Shown here: positions 7,605-12,991 of the stretch, one piece after another | Position numbering within the stretch: position 1 is the stretch's first letter | Layout of the letters: each line of letters starts with the position of its first letter | Source of the DNA: Candidatus Pacearchaeota archaeon | GTDB lineage: Archaea > Nanobdellota > Nanobdellia > Pacearchaeales > GW2011-AR1 | DNA: 18,461 nt | NCBI GenBank assembly: GCA_026395775.1 | Contig: JAPLYA010000037.1 | Coordinates: 1-18,461 of the forward strand | Reading direction: 5' to 3' | Program-made: the position numbers and the translations under genes | Notes under the pieces: model-generated | Database searches by the model: none | What the model saw: only the letters and a program-made list of their open reading frames with translations | Told to the model about the DNA's origin: nothing

Positions 7605-7889
7605 ATGGGCTTGCTGAGTTGGAAATGCAAAGATTGTGGGAAAGAATTTGGCTTGTTTAATAAGAAAATTAAATATCAGGACTTCAAAACAAAGAAAGAT
7701 TATTATGTCTGCATTGATTGTTATGAAAGTAAAAGGAAAAAGAAAGAAGGAAAAATTGCTCAGGATTTAATGAAAAGCTTTCTTAAGGCAAAGCATTATG
7801 CAATAAACAACAGGGTTAGCATAACTGAGGCATATAAAAAATTAAAGCTTGGAGATTATAAGAAAAAACAAAATGATGCAAAAAGTTAA
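7605..7889 (+). CDS. Small zinc-ribbon protein
   Basis: This encodes 94 residues. WKCKDCGKEFG at 6-16 and VCIDCYES at about 35-42 form a CxxC...CxxC zinc ribbon, followed by a lysine-rich helical tail. There is no ribosome-binding site, and the ATG forms half of CATATG, whose other strand gives the ATG of the broken membrane frame. The next gene starts inside its last six codons. Nucleic-acid or protein binding is likely. It resembles no characterised family I can name. Confidence 0.55.
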   Translation: MGLLSWKCKDCGKEFGLFNKKIKYQDFKTKKDYYVCIDCYESKRKKKEGKIAQDLMKSFLKAKHYAINNRVSITEAYKKLKLGDYKKKQNDAKS

Positions 7890-8604
7890 GTTAAATAAAA
7901 AAGATGTTCAAACAATTGAAAACATAAAGAAAAATCCTTCTCTGAGTGAGCAGTTGAAAAGCAAATTTATTTCAGATATAATGTCAAACAGATGTTCAAA
8001 ATGTAACACTGCTTTGGTAGAAATTGAAGCAGGAGAAAATGATTTTGATAATCTTTCTGAAGGGCAAATGGCTGATTATGAGGCAGGTTTCAATAGAGAC
8101 TTTTATTGCCCAAAGTGTAAAACTACCTCATCAAGAGATGTTGAAGTTTTTGATGTTAATAATGAAGAAATTATCCCAACACCTACTCAATTAGAAGCCT
8201 TAGAAAAAGGGAGAAGAACTTCTTGGAGTAATAAAGACATAAGAGGATATATTGGAGAAATGTGGTTTGCAAACAAATTAAGAAATGAAGGTTTTAAGGT
8301 TAGAAAAACAATGAGTTATGATTATGAGCAAGGAATTTCTGTTTTTAATGAGACAGGAGTTAAAAACCTGCTTCAAGAATATCCTAAGAAAGAAAAATTG
8401 ATGAAGCTTCTTATTACTTTTGGAAAGGGCTATCCTGACTTGATTTGTTTAAAGGATAATAAAATTTCTTTCTATGAGGTTAAAACCAATAGTTCTGAAC
8501 TAAAAGAACATCAAAAACAAGTTATTGATGTTTTGCAATCTGAAGGCTATAAAGTCCAGCTTGTAAGGTTAAATGTGGATTTTAAGGCTGAAGAAACAAA
8601 ATGA
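7873..8604 (+). CDS. PD-(D/E)XK nuclease with zinc ribbon
   Basis: This encodes 243 residues from ATG 7873 (a second ATG follows at once; the TTG at 7849 is a less likely start). Residues 41-44 (CSKC) and about 79-82 (CPKC) form a zinc ribbon. The C-terminal domain carries GYPDLICL at about 186-193 and FYEVKTNSS at about 200-208, followed by a conserved Gln near 214 (EHQKQVIDVL). These supply the D, E, K and Q of VRR-NUC/Holliday-junction-type PD-(D/E)XK nucleases. An upstream helix (RGYIGEMWFANKLRNEGF) supplies the usual helix 1. It may process element DNA during replication, or restrict competing DNA. The fold call is strong; the substrate is unknown. Confidence 0.75.
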   Translation: MMQKVKLNKKDVQTIENIKKNPSLSEQLKSKFISDIMSNRCSKCNTALVEIEAGENDFDNLSEGQMADYEAGFNRDFYCPKCKTTSSRDVEVFDVNNEEIIPTPTQLEALEKGRRTSWSNKDIRGYIGEMWFANKLRNEGFKVRKTMSYDYEQGISVFNETGVKNLLQEYPKKEKLMKLLITFGKGYPDLICLKDNKISFYEVKTNSSELKEHQKQVIDVLQSEGYKVQLVRLNVDFKAEETK

Positions 8605-8939
8605 CATCTAAAATAATGCAAGAATATTTTAACAACAGAAAAAAAATTTATGAAGAGATTTCACAATTAAAACAGCAACTCAAACTAAAAAAGAAAGAAA
8701 GAGAACAGATTGAAAAAGAGTATTATAATTGGCTAACAAAAATAACAAATGATGAAGCAAGAAAGAATATGCAGATTAAAGTCAAAGAGAATGCTAAGCT
8801 TGTTAATTCTAACCAGCCATTGAATATGCCATTATCCAAGCTGGATAAAAAGGAGCTGTTGTCAATGCTTGGAGACATCAAGAAACTTAAGAAAGATATA
8901 TATGGTTTTGGGGAAAGAATCAAACAGATAGGAAAATGA
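8601..8939 (+). CDS. Coiled-coil protein of unknown function
   Basis: This encodes 112 residues. About residues 10-45 (RKKIYEEISQLKQQLKLKKK) form a strongly charged coiled coil. A second helix near the C-terminus (LLSMLGDIKKLKKDIYGF) may pack against it. It is coupled by ATGA to the nuclease upstream and to the zinc-ribbon protein downstream, so these three may work together. No family is recognised. Confidence 0.6.
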   Translation: MTSKIMQEYFNNRKKIYEEISQLKQQLKLKKKEREQIEKEYYNWLTKITNDEARKNMQIKVKENAKLVNSNQPLNMPLSKLDKKELLSMLGDIKKLKKDIYGFGERIKQIGK

Positions 8940-9193
8940 AATGCAATAAATGTCAGGTTGAACTGCCAGCAGAAGCTTGTTTCTGTTTAAAATGTGGGGA
9001 GAAAGTCAAAACTCATTTTGATGAGTCTTTTGAGAAAACTCTGGAGAGTATGAATGAAGTAGGTTTTATTCTGATGACTCAAAAGCTTTTCTTTAATAAA
9101 TACCCAGATATTCACAATAAGTTTCTCAAGTTTCTGGGTAAAATAACTCCAAAGCAGAAAGAAAAGATGATGAAAGAATTAGAGCCAGAATGA
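8936..9193 (+). CDS. Zinc-ribbon protein, last gene of the element operon
   Basis: This encodes 85 residues. CNKCQVELPAEACFCLKCGEK at 3-23 is a double CxxC zinc ribbon of the type seen at the start of many archaeal membrane and regulatory proteins. The remaining 60 residues are helical and have no membrane segment. The strict operon layout ends here, and a short AACC/GGTT hairpin with a following T-rich stretch (about 9211-9226) may terminate transcription. Confidence 0.6.
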   Translation: MKCNKCQVELPAEACFCLKCGEKVKTHFDESFEKTLESMNEVGFILMTQKLFFNKYPDIHNKFLKFLGKITPKQKEKMMKELEPE

Positions 9194-9224
9194 ACTCCTC
9201 TAAAAAAGTAACCAAAAGGGTTAT

Positions 9225-9240
9225 TTCTCGGCAGAGGCTT
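9225..9240. repeat. Direct repeat TTCTCGGCAGAGGCTT, copy 1
   Basis: This 16-base sequence is identical to that at 9892-9907, and its last 12 bases recur at 10332-10343. It lies between the end of the element operon and the relE-type stop codon, so copies 1 and 2 bracket the toxin-antitoxin pair. Confidence 0.8.
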
Positions 9241-9488
9241 CAATCATAAACATTCTTTCTATGTCCTATTCTTATAACAATAATCTTACTCATAGATATA
9301 ATAACATCAACTATTACTCTATAATCCCCTATTCTTAACCGCCAAAGTTTCTCTCCTTGCAATCTTTTAAGATATCTAAAAGGATTGTCTCGGATAGAAT
9401 AAATTTTATTTAAGATTATTTCAACATCATTTTTTTGCAATTTTTTAAGAAAATCTTCAGCATTCTTTTCAATTTGGATAGAATACAT
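9240..9488 (-). CDS. relE: RelE/ParE-family mRNA interferase toxin
   Basis: This encodes 82 residues. The fold runs MYSIQIEKNAEDFLKKL (strand and helix), NPFRYLKRLQGE, then LWRLRIGDYRVIVDV (about 48-62) and IIVIRIGHRKNVYD at the end. This is the standard RelE superfamily pattern. Basic residues R50, R52, R57 and the GHRKNVY tail match those used by RelE-type ribosome-dependent RNases. It follows the antitoxin gene by one base on the same strand. Its stop codon touches repeat copy 1. Family membership is firm; cleavage specificity is unknown. Confidence 0.9.
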   Translation of the reverse strand: MYSIQIEKNAEDFLKKLQKNDVEIILNKIYSIRDNPFRYLKRLQGEKLWRLRIGDYRVIVDVIISMSKIIVIRIGHRKNVYD

Positions 9489-9489
9489 C

Positions 9490-9726
9490 TTATCGAAGTA
9501 TAATTCCTAGCTCTCTTGCGACTTGTTCGATAGGTTTTACTTTTCCCCTTTTAACATTTTCTAATGCAATTTTTATATCTTCAATCTCTTCTTCACTTAA
9601 GCTATTTTCTTCACAATTGTCTATTAGCCCATTTAATACTTCATCATAGGACTGCCTTTCAAAGTTTTTAAGAGATTTCAATCTTTCAAGAGTTTCAAAG
9701 TTTATTTGTATTGTTGTTTTTTCCAT
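9490..9726 (-). CDS. relB: RelB-type antitoxin
   Basis: This encodes 78 residues. A short N-terminal strand (TTIQINFETLERLKSL) and two helices suggest a ribbon-helix-helix DNA-binding domain at about 1-40. The acidic C-terminus (SLSEEEIEDIKIALENVKRGKVKPIEQVARELGI) is the toxin-wrapping helix common in archaeal antitoxins. It is upstream of and adjacent to relE, as expected for neutralisation and autoregulation. The promoter contains repeated CTATA motifs that could be its operator. Confidence 0.8.
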   Translation of the reverse strand: MEKTTIQINFETLERLKSLKNFERQSYDEVLNGLIDNCEENSLSEEEIEDIKIALENVKRGKVKPIEQVARELGIILR

Positions 9727-9752
9727 GTTAAATTTGTGAAAATTTAATCAGA

Positions 9753-9804
9753 CAAAAACCGAAGTTTTTGTATGCTATATAGTAGCTATAAGAACTATAT
9801 AAAT
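9753..9804 (-). promoter_or_regulatory. Antitoxin promoter, CTATA operator and 5' hairpin
   Basis: On the minus strand ATTTATATAG (9795-9804) is the TATA box, and CTATA recurs at 9775, 9786 and 9795 between TATA and start. The expected transcription start near 9772 coincides with a hairpin: CAAAAAC, UUCG loop, GUUUUUG, at 9770-9753. The antitoxin mRNA would therefore begin with a capped-off stem. Confidence 0.5.
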
Positions 9805-9882
9805 CTTTCGGATTCTATCTTTTAGCCTGAATTACGCATAGCAACTTAAGAAGATAAATCGTTTCCCTAGAATTGTTACAAA

Positions 9883-9902
9883 TCTGCCGAATTCTCGGCA
9901 GA
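9883..9902. repeat. 8-bp inverted repeat overlapping repeat copy 2
   Basis: TCTGCCGA (9883-9890) and TCGGCAGA (9895-9902) are perfectly complementary around ATTC. The right arm is part of the direct repeat. It may be a hairpin terminator or a recombination-site arm. Confidence 0.6.
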
Positions 9903-9907
9903 GGCTT
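9892..9907. repeat. Direct repeat TTCTCGGCAGAGGCTT, copy 2
   Basis: All 16 bases match copy 1 at 9225. It separates the toxin-antitoxin module from the gene at 9984, in otherwise unrelated sequence. Confidence 0.8.
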
Positions 9908-9910
9908 GAA

Positions 9911-9949
9911 GTAACTTTATAGTAGTTACAAAATAGAAAAGTTTAAATA
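9911..9949 (+). promoter_or_regulatory. Promoter with inverted repeat upstream of TATA
   Basis: GTAACT (9911-9916) and AGTTAC (9924-9929) form an inverted repeat with a 7-base spacer, upstream of the TATA box GTTTAAATA (9941-9949). It drives the gene at 9984, which also has GGAG at 9971-9974. Confidence 0.5.
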
Positions 9950-9983
9950 GGGCCGTAATATCTTAATTTCGGAGAAAAATAAA

Positions 9984-10304
9984 ATGTCATTTGAAAGAGC
10001 AGCTGTAAATTGCAGGCGATGTTATCAACTCGCTGTAATAATTAGAGAAGATGCCCAAAAGTTGGCAGCAACTCCACCAGCAAGGGTAGTAATTCCTAAA
10101 GAACAAAATAAAAGCGATAGTTTATATTCTGCAAGAAATGAAGCAATGAAAGCAATTGAAGATTTACTTGAAACAGGAAATTGCACACCTGCTGAAGCTG
10201 CATTAGCGGCATGTGAAGGCTGTGATTATTCTGTTGCAAAGATATCAGAGCATTATATTGCAATGAGAAAAAAAGAGTTAGAATCGGCTGTAAGAAACCC
10301 TTAA
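9984..10304 (+). CDS. Unknown protein with four cysteines
   Basis: This encodes 106 residues. Two cysteine pairs, NCRRCYQ (9-13) and CEGC (about 77-80), could bind one metal. The rest is helical, including AEAALAACEG and a C-terminal helix ISEHYIAMRKKELES. It has a clear TATA box and ribosome-binding site and is transcribed alone. It is flanked by repeat copies 2 and 3. I recognise no family. Confidence 0.6.
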   Translation: MSFERAAVNCRRCYQLAVIIREDAQKLAATPPARVVIPKEQNKSDSLYSARNEAMKAIEDLLETGNCTPAEAALAACEGCDYSVAKISEHYIAMRKKELESAVRNP

Positions 10305-10331
10305 AATATTCTAAACCTAAGGATTAAATAA

Positions 10332-10343
10332 CGGCAGAGGCTT
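10332..10343. repeat. Direct repeat CGGCAGAGGCTT, copy 3 (12 bases)
   Basis: The last 12 bases of the 16-base repeat recur here. The site lies between the convergent genes ending at 10304 and 10350. Copies 2 and 3 therefore bracket the single gene at 9984. Confidence 0.7.
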
Positions 10344-10349
10344 TAGATT

Positions 10350-10646
10350 TTAAGCAAGGCCCATATAAGCGGGAACAAATTCTAACTTCCCAATATTACA
10401 ATGACGTCTTGCATTTGAAATAGCTTCTGTTACTTCCTCTGGGCTTGGAGTATTTGGAGGCACAAGGCTCCGAAAACCGCAGAGTAAATCCAATGGTATT
10501 AAGTCTTTATAAACTAATCTTCCATGAAAATATGCCCTAGCATATACTTCTGCACTCTGTGAGCCAACAGGCAACTTTCTTGGCTTGTACCTCATGCCGT
10601 CTTCATAACCTGCTCTAATAACTGCTGATATTTCTTTTTGCTTCAT
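10350..10646 (-). CDS. Unknown small protein
   Basis: This encodes 98 residues. The N-terminal part (KEISAVIRAGYEDGMRYKP) is helical, and the middle (EVYARAYFHGRLVYKDLIPLDLL) has mixed strand and helix. A proline-rich turn (VPPNTPSPEE) follows, and the protein ends with a single-Cys helix. TTTAAAAA at 10668-10675 lies about 25 bp before the ATG, so the mRNA is probably leaderless. No family or motif is recognised. Confidence 0.55.
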   Translation of the reverse strand: MKQKEISAVIRAGYEDGMRYKPRKLPVGSQSAEVYARAYFHGRLVYKDLIPLDLLCGFRSLVPPNTPSPEEVTEAISNARRHCNIGKLEFVPAYMGLA

Positions 10647-10679
10647 TGTTTTATCACATAAAAACCAGACTTTTTAAAT

Positions 10680-10892
10680 CTACCCAGAAGTCTTATTTCC
10701 AGGAAACCAATCAAGTTTGACAACATAGCCAGTTAATCTTCCTGAATTTATAGCAATTTGCCCTAACCAACCCAGATAAAGTTTTCCAAGTTCAACTCTA
10801 GCTTCAGGGCTTCTTACTGATAAATTCTTTTCACTTACAATAAAAAACACTCCCAATAACAAAAAGGCCATAACAAACAAAACTATTTTCAT
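10680..10892 (-). CDS. Membrane-anchored small protein, GKLY-WLGQI family (short paralogue)
   Basis: This encodes 70 residues. A single N-terminal transmembrane segment or uncleaved signal (about 2-19, IVLFVMAFLLLGVFFIVS) is followed by a 50-residue outer domain. The block GKLYLGWLGQI...G-VVKLDW closely matches the upstream neighbour's GKLYFNWLGQI...GDVVKMDW, so the two arose by tandem duplication. It lies 12 bases after that neighbour and is probably co-transcribed. It is likely an envelope-facing protein with unknown function. Confidence 0.65.
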   Translation of the reverse strand: MKIVLFVMAFLLLGVFFIVSEKNLSVRSPEARVELGKLYLGWLGQIAINSGRLTGYVVKLDWFPGNKTSG

Positions 10893-10904
10893 AATTCATA
10901 ACCC

Positions 10905-11198
10905 CTATTTTAAAGTTGAGTTCCCAACCCAATCCATTTTAACAACATCCCCGCTTATATCTTTAACATTTCCAAAAATCTGCCCAAGCCAGTTAAAATA
11001 CAGCTTCCCAGCTGTAACCATGCCTGAAAAATTTGTAACATCAATGTTATTCTTTTTTATAACTCCCGAAACAGTGGCATAAGTAAAAACTAGAAATAAA
11101 AGCAAAATGAGAATATAGGTTCTATGGCCCATATGCCTCATTTTCATTACAAAAAATATTACTATAACTAAACAAACCAAAATAATCCAGCTAATCAT
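10905..11198 (-). CDS. Membrane protein, GKLY-WLGQI family (long paralogue)
   Basis: This encodes 97 residues with two transmembrane segments at about 3-18 and 28-46, followed by the outer domain. That domain has GKLYFNWLGQIFGN and GDVVKMDWVGN near the C-terminus, shared with the next gene. The start is supported by GGAGGTG just upstream. Its promoter is a bidirectional TTTAAAT box shared with the tRNA. I believe similar short proteins occur in other DPANN genomes, but I know of no assigned function. Confidence 0.65.
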   Translation of the reverse strand: MISWIILVCLVIVIFFVMKMRHMGHRTYILILLLFLVFTYATVSGVIKKNNIDVTNFSGMVTAGKLYFNWLGQIFGNVKDISGDVVKMDWVGNSTLK

Positions 11199-11227
11199 TT
11201 TTCACCTCCAAAACTTAAAAGAATTAA

Positions 11228-11236
11228 AATTTAAAT
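11228..11236. promoter_or_regulatory. Bidirectional TATA box for tRNA-Gln and the minus membrane genes
   Basis: AATTTAAAT/ATTTAAATA here is nearly self-complementary. It lies about 28 bp before the tRNA 5' end on the plus strand and about 34 bp before the ATG at 11198 on the minus strand. Confidence 0.6.
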
Positions 11237-11282
11237 ACCTTTGCTTTCTAGCTTAATCATAGCCCCGTAGTATAGCGGTCAA

Positions 11283-11308
11283 ATTTCGCTGAAAAAGCGA
11301 GAGACTAG
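11283..11308 (+). other. Noncanonical tRNA intron in the D-loop (26 bases)
   Basis: A four-pair helix GGUC/GACU (11277-11280 with 11303-11306) is flanked by three-base bulges AAA (11281-11283) and AGG (11307-11309). Cutting each after the second base gives this intron and restores a normal D-loop. The intron folds as UUUCGCU-GAAAA-AGCGAGA. The outer exon helix is weak, so the motif is a relaxed bulge-helix-bulge. Confidence 0.85.
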
Positions 11309-11324
11309 GTATGCTGGCCTCTGG

Positions 11325-11348
11325 CTCTTCCTTAAACAAGAAGGAGAC
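11325..11348 (+). other. Canonical tRNA intron at position 37/38 (24 bases)
   Basis: The central helix pairs CUCU (11319-11322) with GGAG (11343-11346). The bulges are GGC (11323-11325) and ACA (11347-11349), and the anticodon stem is the outer helix. This is the standard archaeal bulge-helix-bulge, cut after base 37 and before base 38. Confidence 0.88.
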
Positions 11349-11384
11349 AGCCGGCGACCCAGGTTCAAATCCTGGCGGGGCTAT

Positions 11385-11498
11385 TCATACTCCATGGTCT
11401 TTTCGTGGGTCCTCTCCCACTTTTCTGCTTATTTCCTCGAGATATTCCAGAATCTCCTTTAACTTAATCAAAATTTCTTCTGCTTCTAGATTTTTCAT
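11385..11498 (-). CDS. Possible 37-residue charged peptide
   Basis: An ATG at 11496-11498 opens a frame that ends with TGA at 11385-11387, two bases beyond the tRNA. The peptide is mostly one amphipathic helix (LEAEEILIKLKEILEYLEEI) with a basic tail. Regularly spaced Leu and Ile and AGA/GAA-type codon use look coding. There is no clear ribosome-binding site. It overlaps no other gene, but 37 residues is too short to be certain. Confidence 0.4.
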   Translation of the reverse strand: MKNLEAEEILIKLKEILEYLEEISRKVGEDPRKDHGV

Positions 11499-11519
11499 AA
11501 ATTAGTCAGAAAGAGCTGG

Positions 11520-11670
11520 ATAATAAGAGACGAGGGGGATTACTACCCAAGTCAGTAAATTATATGCCCATCAATTGCCCATAATGGGCAAATATAGGGA
11601 GGTAAATATCTCCAACTAGCATCCTTAAGTGATGTATCTCTTATTGTAATCAAAGAAGGGGTTATTTTTT
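11520..11670 (+). ncRNA. Candidate structured RNA with long closing stem
   Basis: ATAATAAGAGA (11520-11530) pairs over 11 positions with TCTCTTATTGT (11637-11647). Inside it are hairpins TTGCCC/GGGCAA (11575-11580 with 11586-11591), GGAGG/TCTCC (11598-11602 with 11609-11613) and CATC/GATG (11620-11623 with 11631-11634). GGTTATTTTTTATT at 11660-11673 could terminate a plus-strand transcript. No ORF of substance is present. The strand is a guess, because no strong promoter is visible on either side. It could instead be the leader of the small minus ORF or the 3' end of trmB. Confidence 0.35.
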
Positions 11671-11708
11671 ATTACTTTGAATTGATGAAAATTCTGAAGA
11701 GCGAGAAT

Positions 11709-12434
11709 CTACTTGAATTTGCTGGCTTTTTCCCACATAAAATCAAAATAACTCTTGTAAGCCTTAGCTGCTGCTTCATTTTCTATAATTACTCCTTCTG
11801 GCTCATCTGTCCAGATTATAATTGCAATTTTATTACCATAAATATTTGTAACAGCAGGAGATTCTGAAATATTTGGGATATATCTGTATGAGGTTGTCTT
11901 GTTATCAAGCTCTTTTCTATCTTTTCTTATCAGAAGCCTTGTATGAATTTTATTTTCCTTTTTCAGCCTATCAAATTGCATTGCAAATTCAGGCATTTTT
12001 TCTGAAAACTGCCCTTCTGAACCAAAAACAAAATTGTCCTTGCAAGTTCTAGCGATGTCTAAAAATATTGATTTTACTCCCTTTATTCCTTTAAACATTC
12101 TTACCTGCCCTTCTATTTTCATTGCCTTATGCCTTTCTTGCAAATCGGGGATTATTGCTTTAACATCTTCCTCCTGCTCTCTTAAATATTCAACAAGTCT
12201 TCTTGGTCCAACAGATTGAAACCATTTTACCTTTCCAATAAGAACATAACTAACTAATCCTTTCTCCTGTAGAGATTTCAGAGCATTATAGCCGGAGCTT
12301 CTATCAATACTAGCTAGTTTTGCTATTCTTCCTGCTTTTGTCGAGCCATGATCATTTAATGTAAGATAAACTTTTATCTCATTTGGCGAGAAACCTAGCT
12401 TCTCTAAAACTTTTATGATTTTCTCGTTTTCCAT
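11709..12434 (-). CDS. TrmB-family transcriptional regulator
   Basis: This encodes 241 residues. The N-terminal domain is a winged helix of TrmB type: LEKLGFSPNEIKVYLTLNDHG at 11-31, recognition region AKLASIDRSSGYNALKSLQEKGLV at about 38-61, then the wing. A helix (about 80-105) links to a C-terminal domain with FVFGSEGQFSE, IHTRLLIRKD, VTNIYGNKIAIIIWTDEPEGVIIEN and a final DFMWEKASK, as in family members with a sugar/ligand-binding or PLD-like domain. It overlaps the dcd stop by one base (TAATG). It is the natural candidate to bind the shared palindrome in front of its own operon and at the two sites downstream. The ligand is unknown. Confidence 0.88.
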   Translation of the reverse strand: MENEKIIKVLEKLGFSPNEIKVYLTLNDHGSTKAGRIAKLASIDRSSGYNALKSLQEKGLVSYVLIGKVKWFQSVGPRRLVEYLREQEEDVKAIIPDLQERHKAMKIEGQVRMFKGIKGVKSIFLDIARTCKDNFVFGSEGQFSEKMPEFAMQFDRLKKENKIHTRLLIRKDRKELDNKTTSYRYIPNISESPAVTNIYGNKIAIIIWTDEPEGVIIENEAAAKAYKSYFDFMWEKASKFK

Positions 12435-12937
12435 TATAACTCCTGATTTCTAAAAATTCCAGAATACCTTGCTTTTCCTTTGCATTCCTGCAAAACAAGC
12501 TGGCAAATCTTTACGCCTGGAATCAATTTAATTTTATTTTTAGAAGCATTAAAGATTTCTAGAACTTGCTTATTACTTACTCCTGGAGCAATAAAAGGGG
12601 CTGTTATGTGGCTCATTAGCCCTATTCTGGCAAATCTAGACCTTGAGTTAAGCCATCCACAGATATTTTCAGATAAGGTTATTTTTTCTTTTGTTATCCC
12701 AAGAACCAACTCGCCTGGTTTTAATATATACCCTTGAACTATATCAACAAGTTTTGTTATCTTTTTATAATCCACATTTTCGTTTACAACATGCTGTGAA
12801 TTTGGATTGAAAACCCTTATTTTATTATCTAAGGTTAAATCAATAGATGCAGGACCCACAGCTAATTTGCTATAAGGTTCAAGTTTAATTCGTCCCTTCT
12901 TAATTTCTTTTAGGATTTCTTTTTGTGTAAGTATCAT
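12434..12937 (-). CDS. dcd: dCTP deaminase
   Basis: This encodes 167 residues. It converts dCTP to dUTP in pyrimidine deoxynucleotide synthesis; some archaeal members also hydrolyse dUTP. GPASIDLTL (28-36) starts the family's beta fold. The block SRSRFARIGLMSHITAPFIAPG followed by QVLEIFNAS aligns with the family active site, and the Glu in VLEI is the expected catalytic residue. PGVKICQLVLQE and GKARYSG follow as usual. The position often holding Asp in the E. coli enzyme (IDPG) is Ala here (IAPG). A TATA box about 25 bp before the ATG implies a leaderless mRNA. It forms an operon with trmB. Confidence 0.88.
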   Translation of the reverse strand: MILTQKEILKEIKKGRIKLEPYSKLAVGPASIDLTLDNKIRVFNPNSQHVVNENVDYKKITKLVDIVQGYILKPGELVLGITKEKITLSENICGWLNSRSRFARIGLMSHITAPFIAPGVSNKQVLEIFNASKNKIKLIPGVKICQLVLQECKGKARYSGIFRNQEL

Positions 12938-12956
12938 AAAAAGAAAAGGCTCTATC

Positions 12957-12990
12957 TATTTATAAACTTGTTGTTTATTTTTCTACAACA
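12957..12990 (-). promoter_or_regulatory. dcd-trmB promoter with palindromic operator 1
   Basis: On the minus strand GTTTATAAATA is the TATA box (12957-12967). Directly upstream, in plus-strand reading, is TGTTGTTTA-TTTT-TCTACAACA (12969-12990). This is the same 9-4-9 site as at 13491 and 16960, with changes confined to the inner bases of one arm. A site upstream of TATA suggests activation. Confidence 0.75.
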
Positions 12991-12991
12991 T

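Larger units (their letters stand above)
11261..11383 (+). tRNA. tRNA-Gln (anticodon CUG) with two introns
   Basis: The acceptor stem pairs AGCCCCG (11261-11267) with CGGGGCT (11376-11382), followed by discriminator A. A1-U72 is typical of archaeal tRNA-Gln. The D stem is GUAU/GUAU with loop AGCGGUCAA, and the anticodon stem is CUGGC/GCCGG with loop C-U-CUG-G-A. The T arm is CCAGG-TTCAAAT-CCTGG. Removing two introns of 26 and 24 bases leaves exactly 73 nucleotides with all standard arms. The mature 3' CCA is not encoded. It reads CAG codons. Confidence 0.93.

Noticed and set aside
9883..9907. Cloning-adapter contamination, because copy 2 of the repeat contains a GAATTC
   Set aside because: Copies 1 and 3 lack GAATTC and lie in different natural flanks. 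The repeat is a genomic feature.
11283..11308. D-loop insertion as tRNA decay or assembly error
   Set aside because: The insertion has a precise bulge-helix-bulge geometry and its removal restores a normal tRNA-Gln D-loop, so an intron is the better explanation.
11261..11383. tRNA as the attachment site of the mobile element
   Set aside because: No second copy of the tRNA 3' end (for example GGTTCAAATCCTGG) occurs elsewhere in the window. The tRNA lies 2 kb beyond the end of the element operon.
11311..11505. Plus-strand ORF of 64 codons over the tRNA 3' half
   Set aside because: It runs through the tRNA anticodon arm, second intron and T arm, and continues into the antisense of a small minus ORF. 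Its composition is not protein-like.
11681..11700. Box C/D small RNA from TTGATGA followed by TTCTGA
   Set aside because: The boxes are too close to hold a guide and the second pair is missing.
12480..12737. Plus-strand ORF of 85 codons opposite dcd
   Set aside because: The minus strand carries a full dCTP deaminase active-site block, and the plus frame has no ribosome-binding site.
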